A stretch of 6,653 nucleotides of DNA from Acidimicrobiia bacterium (GTDB taxonomy: Bacteria; Actinomycetota; Acidimicrobiia; Spongiisociales; SHLN01): the NCBI GenBank assembly GCA_013043085.1, contig JABDOU010000169.1, forward strand, positions 1-6,653, read 5' to 3'. This document shows, in pieces, positions 5,016-6,653 of the stretch. The stretch's first letter is position 1. Each line of letters opens with the position of its first letter. A program made the position numbers and the translations under genes. A model generated the notes under the pieces. It was given only the letters and a program-made list of their open reading frames with translations. It did not search any database and was not told the origin of the DNA.

Positions 5016-5812
5016 TTCGCACACTCACAGGCAAGGGCATCTGGGATAGGCGCAAAACGCTGATGTGGTGGGGTATCGGTATGACGCTATATGTGATTCT
5101 GAACGTTGCCTTCTTTCCATCACTGAAAGAAGAATCATTCTCGGAGCTATTCGAATCCGTGCCCGAAGCGATGCTTGCAGCCTTCGGAATCCAGGACATA
5201 GCCGCTCTCAGCACCGGTGTCGGGTATGTCAACAGTCAGCTCTACGACGGATTCGGCACCATCCTGGTTGCAGCCTGGGCCATCGCCATCGGCGCCACGA
5301 CACTTTCATCGGAAGAAGACTCAAAAACCATGGACATGTTGCTGTCATTGCCCGTGAGCCGAACCCGTGTCGTCCTCGAGAAATGGCTTGCCATGGTGGT
5401 GCTCATGGTAGGGATATCGGCTGTGATCTTTCTCGTCCTGGTCGTCTCAAATCCCATTTGGGAACTGGATTTGACCCTCGAAGGAATGGTCTGGGTGAAC
5501 CTCGGGTTGGCGCTGCTTTCGATACTGTTCGGGACAGTAGCTATGGCCGTGTCCGCAGTCAGCGGACGTAGAGGGTTGGCCATCGGAGCGAGCGGAGGCT
5601 TGCTGGCTCTACTCTTTCTTCTGTACGGCCTCGGGTCGGTGGTCGATTCTCTTGAGTCGATTCGCGGGACTTCACCGTTCTACTGGTACCTGGACAGCGT
5701 GCCCCTTGCCGGCACGGTGTCGGCCTTGGGATTTCTCGGAATGGCCTTTGTGACGCTTCTGTTTCTGGCAATCGCAGTCCTGGGTTTCAACCGTCGCGAC
5801 GTTGGCGTCTAG
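5012..5812 (+). CDS. ABC-2 type transporter permease
   Basis: This 266-residue integral membrane protein forms the pore of the exporter with the preceding ATPase. Six membrane helices are visible at about 17-35, 81-98, 127-146, 159-181, 188-208 and 235-258. A large extracytoplasmic loop (36-80) lies between the first two. The segment SSEEDSKTMDMLLSLPVSR (99-117) after helix 2 is the cytoplasmic coupling-helix motif typical of ABC-2 permeases (EE-x-x-x-T-x-x-x-LLS-x-P-x-SR). The start ATG overlaps the ATPase stop as ATGA and has GAGGA seven nt upstream (6 nt spacer). The size suggests a half-transporter that works as a homodimer with two ATPase copies. It is the last gene of the operon, and its stop is 6 bp from the stop of a convergent kinase, leaving no room for a terminator of its own. 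Confidence 0.9.
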   Translation: MIRTLTGKGIWDRRKTLMWWGIGMTLYVILNVAFFPSLKEESFSELFESVPEAMLAAFGIQDIAALSTGVGYVNSQLYDGFGTILVAAWAIAIGATTLSSEEDSKTMDMLLSLPVSRTRVVLEKWLAMVVLMVGISAVIFLVLVVSNPIWELDLTLEGMVWVNLGLALLSILFGTVAMAVSAVSGRRGLAIGASGGLLALLFLLYGLGSVVDSLESIRGTSPFYWYLDSVPLAGTVSALGFLGMAFVTLLFLAIAVLGFNRRDVGV

Positions 5813-5818
5813 GCAAAC

Positions 5819-6653
5819 TCACGCAACATTTTCATTCGGGATCGTGACGTGGGGAAGCTGCAGAGAGAACACCGTTTCGTCTCCTTCGCGGTGATAAGAA
5901 ATGCCACCACCAATCGCCACCGCCAGCTTCTGCGCCACGGCAGTTCCGAGCCCAACGGAGCCTTCAATCAGGGGCTGGTCGGCGTCGTGAACGTATCGCT
6001 GAAAGAGCGTCTCGAGACGGTGTTCGGCGACCCCTGACCCACGATCCCGGACTTCCACGAAATAGGAATCGCCGACAAGCTTGCCCACGACCCTTACCGG
6101 AGGCGATCCGTGAGCCGTCGCGTTTGCAATCAGATTCCGGAGTATGTGCTTGACCGCTTCCGGGTCGGCGTTCACGGGTTCCATGTCTCCTTCGGCTGCA
6201 ATATCAAGTCCCGTGCGGCGAAAGGTATCGAGGCTTTCGTCAATCAACCATGAAATCGGCGCTGTCTCGGGCACGAGACCCAGCTGATCGTCCGCTTTGT
6301 CGATCACGAGGAGGTCTTCGATCATGCGCGTGAGCTTGGCGGCATCCGCCAGAACGAGGTCGTTGACCTCGCTCAGCACAGAAAAGTCAACCGTATTGGG
6401 ATCCTCGAATGAATCATCTACGGCGAGGGTAAATCCAAGGATGCTTGTCAAAGGTGTTTTCAGCTCGTGCGACAGGTTAGAGAGAAACTGATCCTTGGTC
6501 GAAACGATTTCCCGTTCTCTCGCCAGCCTTTCTTCCAGGCGCGCCGCCTGCAGATCCCGTCGTGCCACAAGGCGGTAGACGATCAAAGCAGCCATCGGGA
6601 TCAGGAGCGCCACCGACCAGCTCGTCAACTGTGCGAGGGTACCTGCCCATGAC
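5819..6653 (-). CDS. Membrane sensor histidine kinase (N-terminus beyond window)
   Basis: The frame is open to the right edge, so the true start is probably outside; the first in-window start candidate is a TTG at 6628-6626. Numbering from that codon, residues 3-20 are a membrane helix (WSVALLIPMAALIVYRL), followed by a basic, coiled-coil-like linker (22-45). The HisKA domain carries SHELKTPLT with phospho-accepting His54. The HATPase domain has the N box RNLIANATAHG (164-174), G1 DRGSGV (195-200), an F-box-like LFQRY (208-212) and G2 GSVGLGTAV (223-231). All core catalytic elements are present, so it should autophosphorylate and pass phosphate to a response regulator, which is not in the window. 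The sensory part is unseen, so the signal cannot be guessed. It is convergent with the exporter operon and need not be related to it. Confidence 0.9.
   Translation of the reverse strand, partial: SWAGTLAQLTSWSVALLIPMAALIVYRLVARRDLQAARLEERLAREREIVSTKDQFLSNLSHELKTPLTSILGFTLAVDDSFEDPNTVDFSVLSEVNDLVLADAAKLTRMIEDLLVIDKADDQLGLVPETAPISWLIDESLDTFRRTGLDIAAEGDMEPVNADPEAVKHILRNLIANATAHGSPPVRVVGKLVGDSYFVEVRDRGSGVAEHRLETLFQRYVHDADQPLIEGSVGLGTAVAQKLAVAIGGGISYHREGDETVFSLQLPHVTIPNENVA

Overview
The window looks like chromosomal DNA of a moderately GC-rich actinobacterium. The evidence is a long acyl-CoA dehydrogenase strongly resembling mycobacterial FadE5, a lipoprotein with a Streptomyces-like propeller signature, GC-biased third codon positions, and Shine-Dalgarno-led genes. 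An Acidimicrobiia-like lineage is possible, but that is only an impression. No rRNA, tRNA, CRISPR array, insertion sequence or phage gene was seen.

Layout from left to right. Positions 1-428 (minus) hold the N-terminal part of a secreted lipoprotein that runs off the left edge. It is divergent from 558-1127 (plus), a small and very acidic protein with one membrane helix. The 129 bp between them carries a perfect 7-bp inverted repeat. Positions 1128-1445 are non-coding and contain a strong 13-bp hairpin that probably terminates transcription from both sides. Positions 1446-3251 (minus) encode the FadE5-like acyl-CoA dehydrogenase. Positions 3252-3573 are a regulatory region between the dehydrogenase gene and a divergent three-gene operon (plus): a TetR-family regulator (3574-4128), an ABC ATPase (4125-5015) and an ABC-2 type permease (5012-5812). 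The three genes are joined by two ATGA stop/start overlaps. A convergent histidine kinase (5819 to beyond the right edge, minus) ends only 6 bp from the permease stop.

The most informative non-coding signal is an AT-rich, almost perfect 28-bp palindrome at 3446-3473. Plausible promoters for both the dehydrogenase and the tetR operon overlap it. The simplest reading is that the TetR protein binds there, represses its own exporter operon and may also control the dehydrogenase. This would link lipid or acyl-CoA metabolism to export of an unknown, perhaps hydrophobic, compound. The link is inference; the palindrome and gene order are direct observations. I found no convincing evidence for a wholly new type of system.
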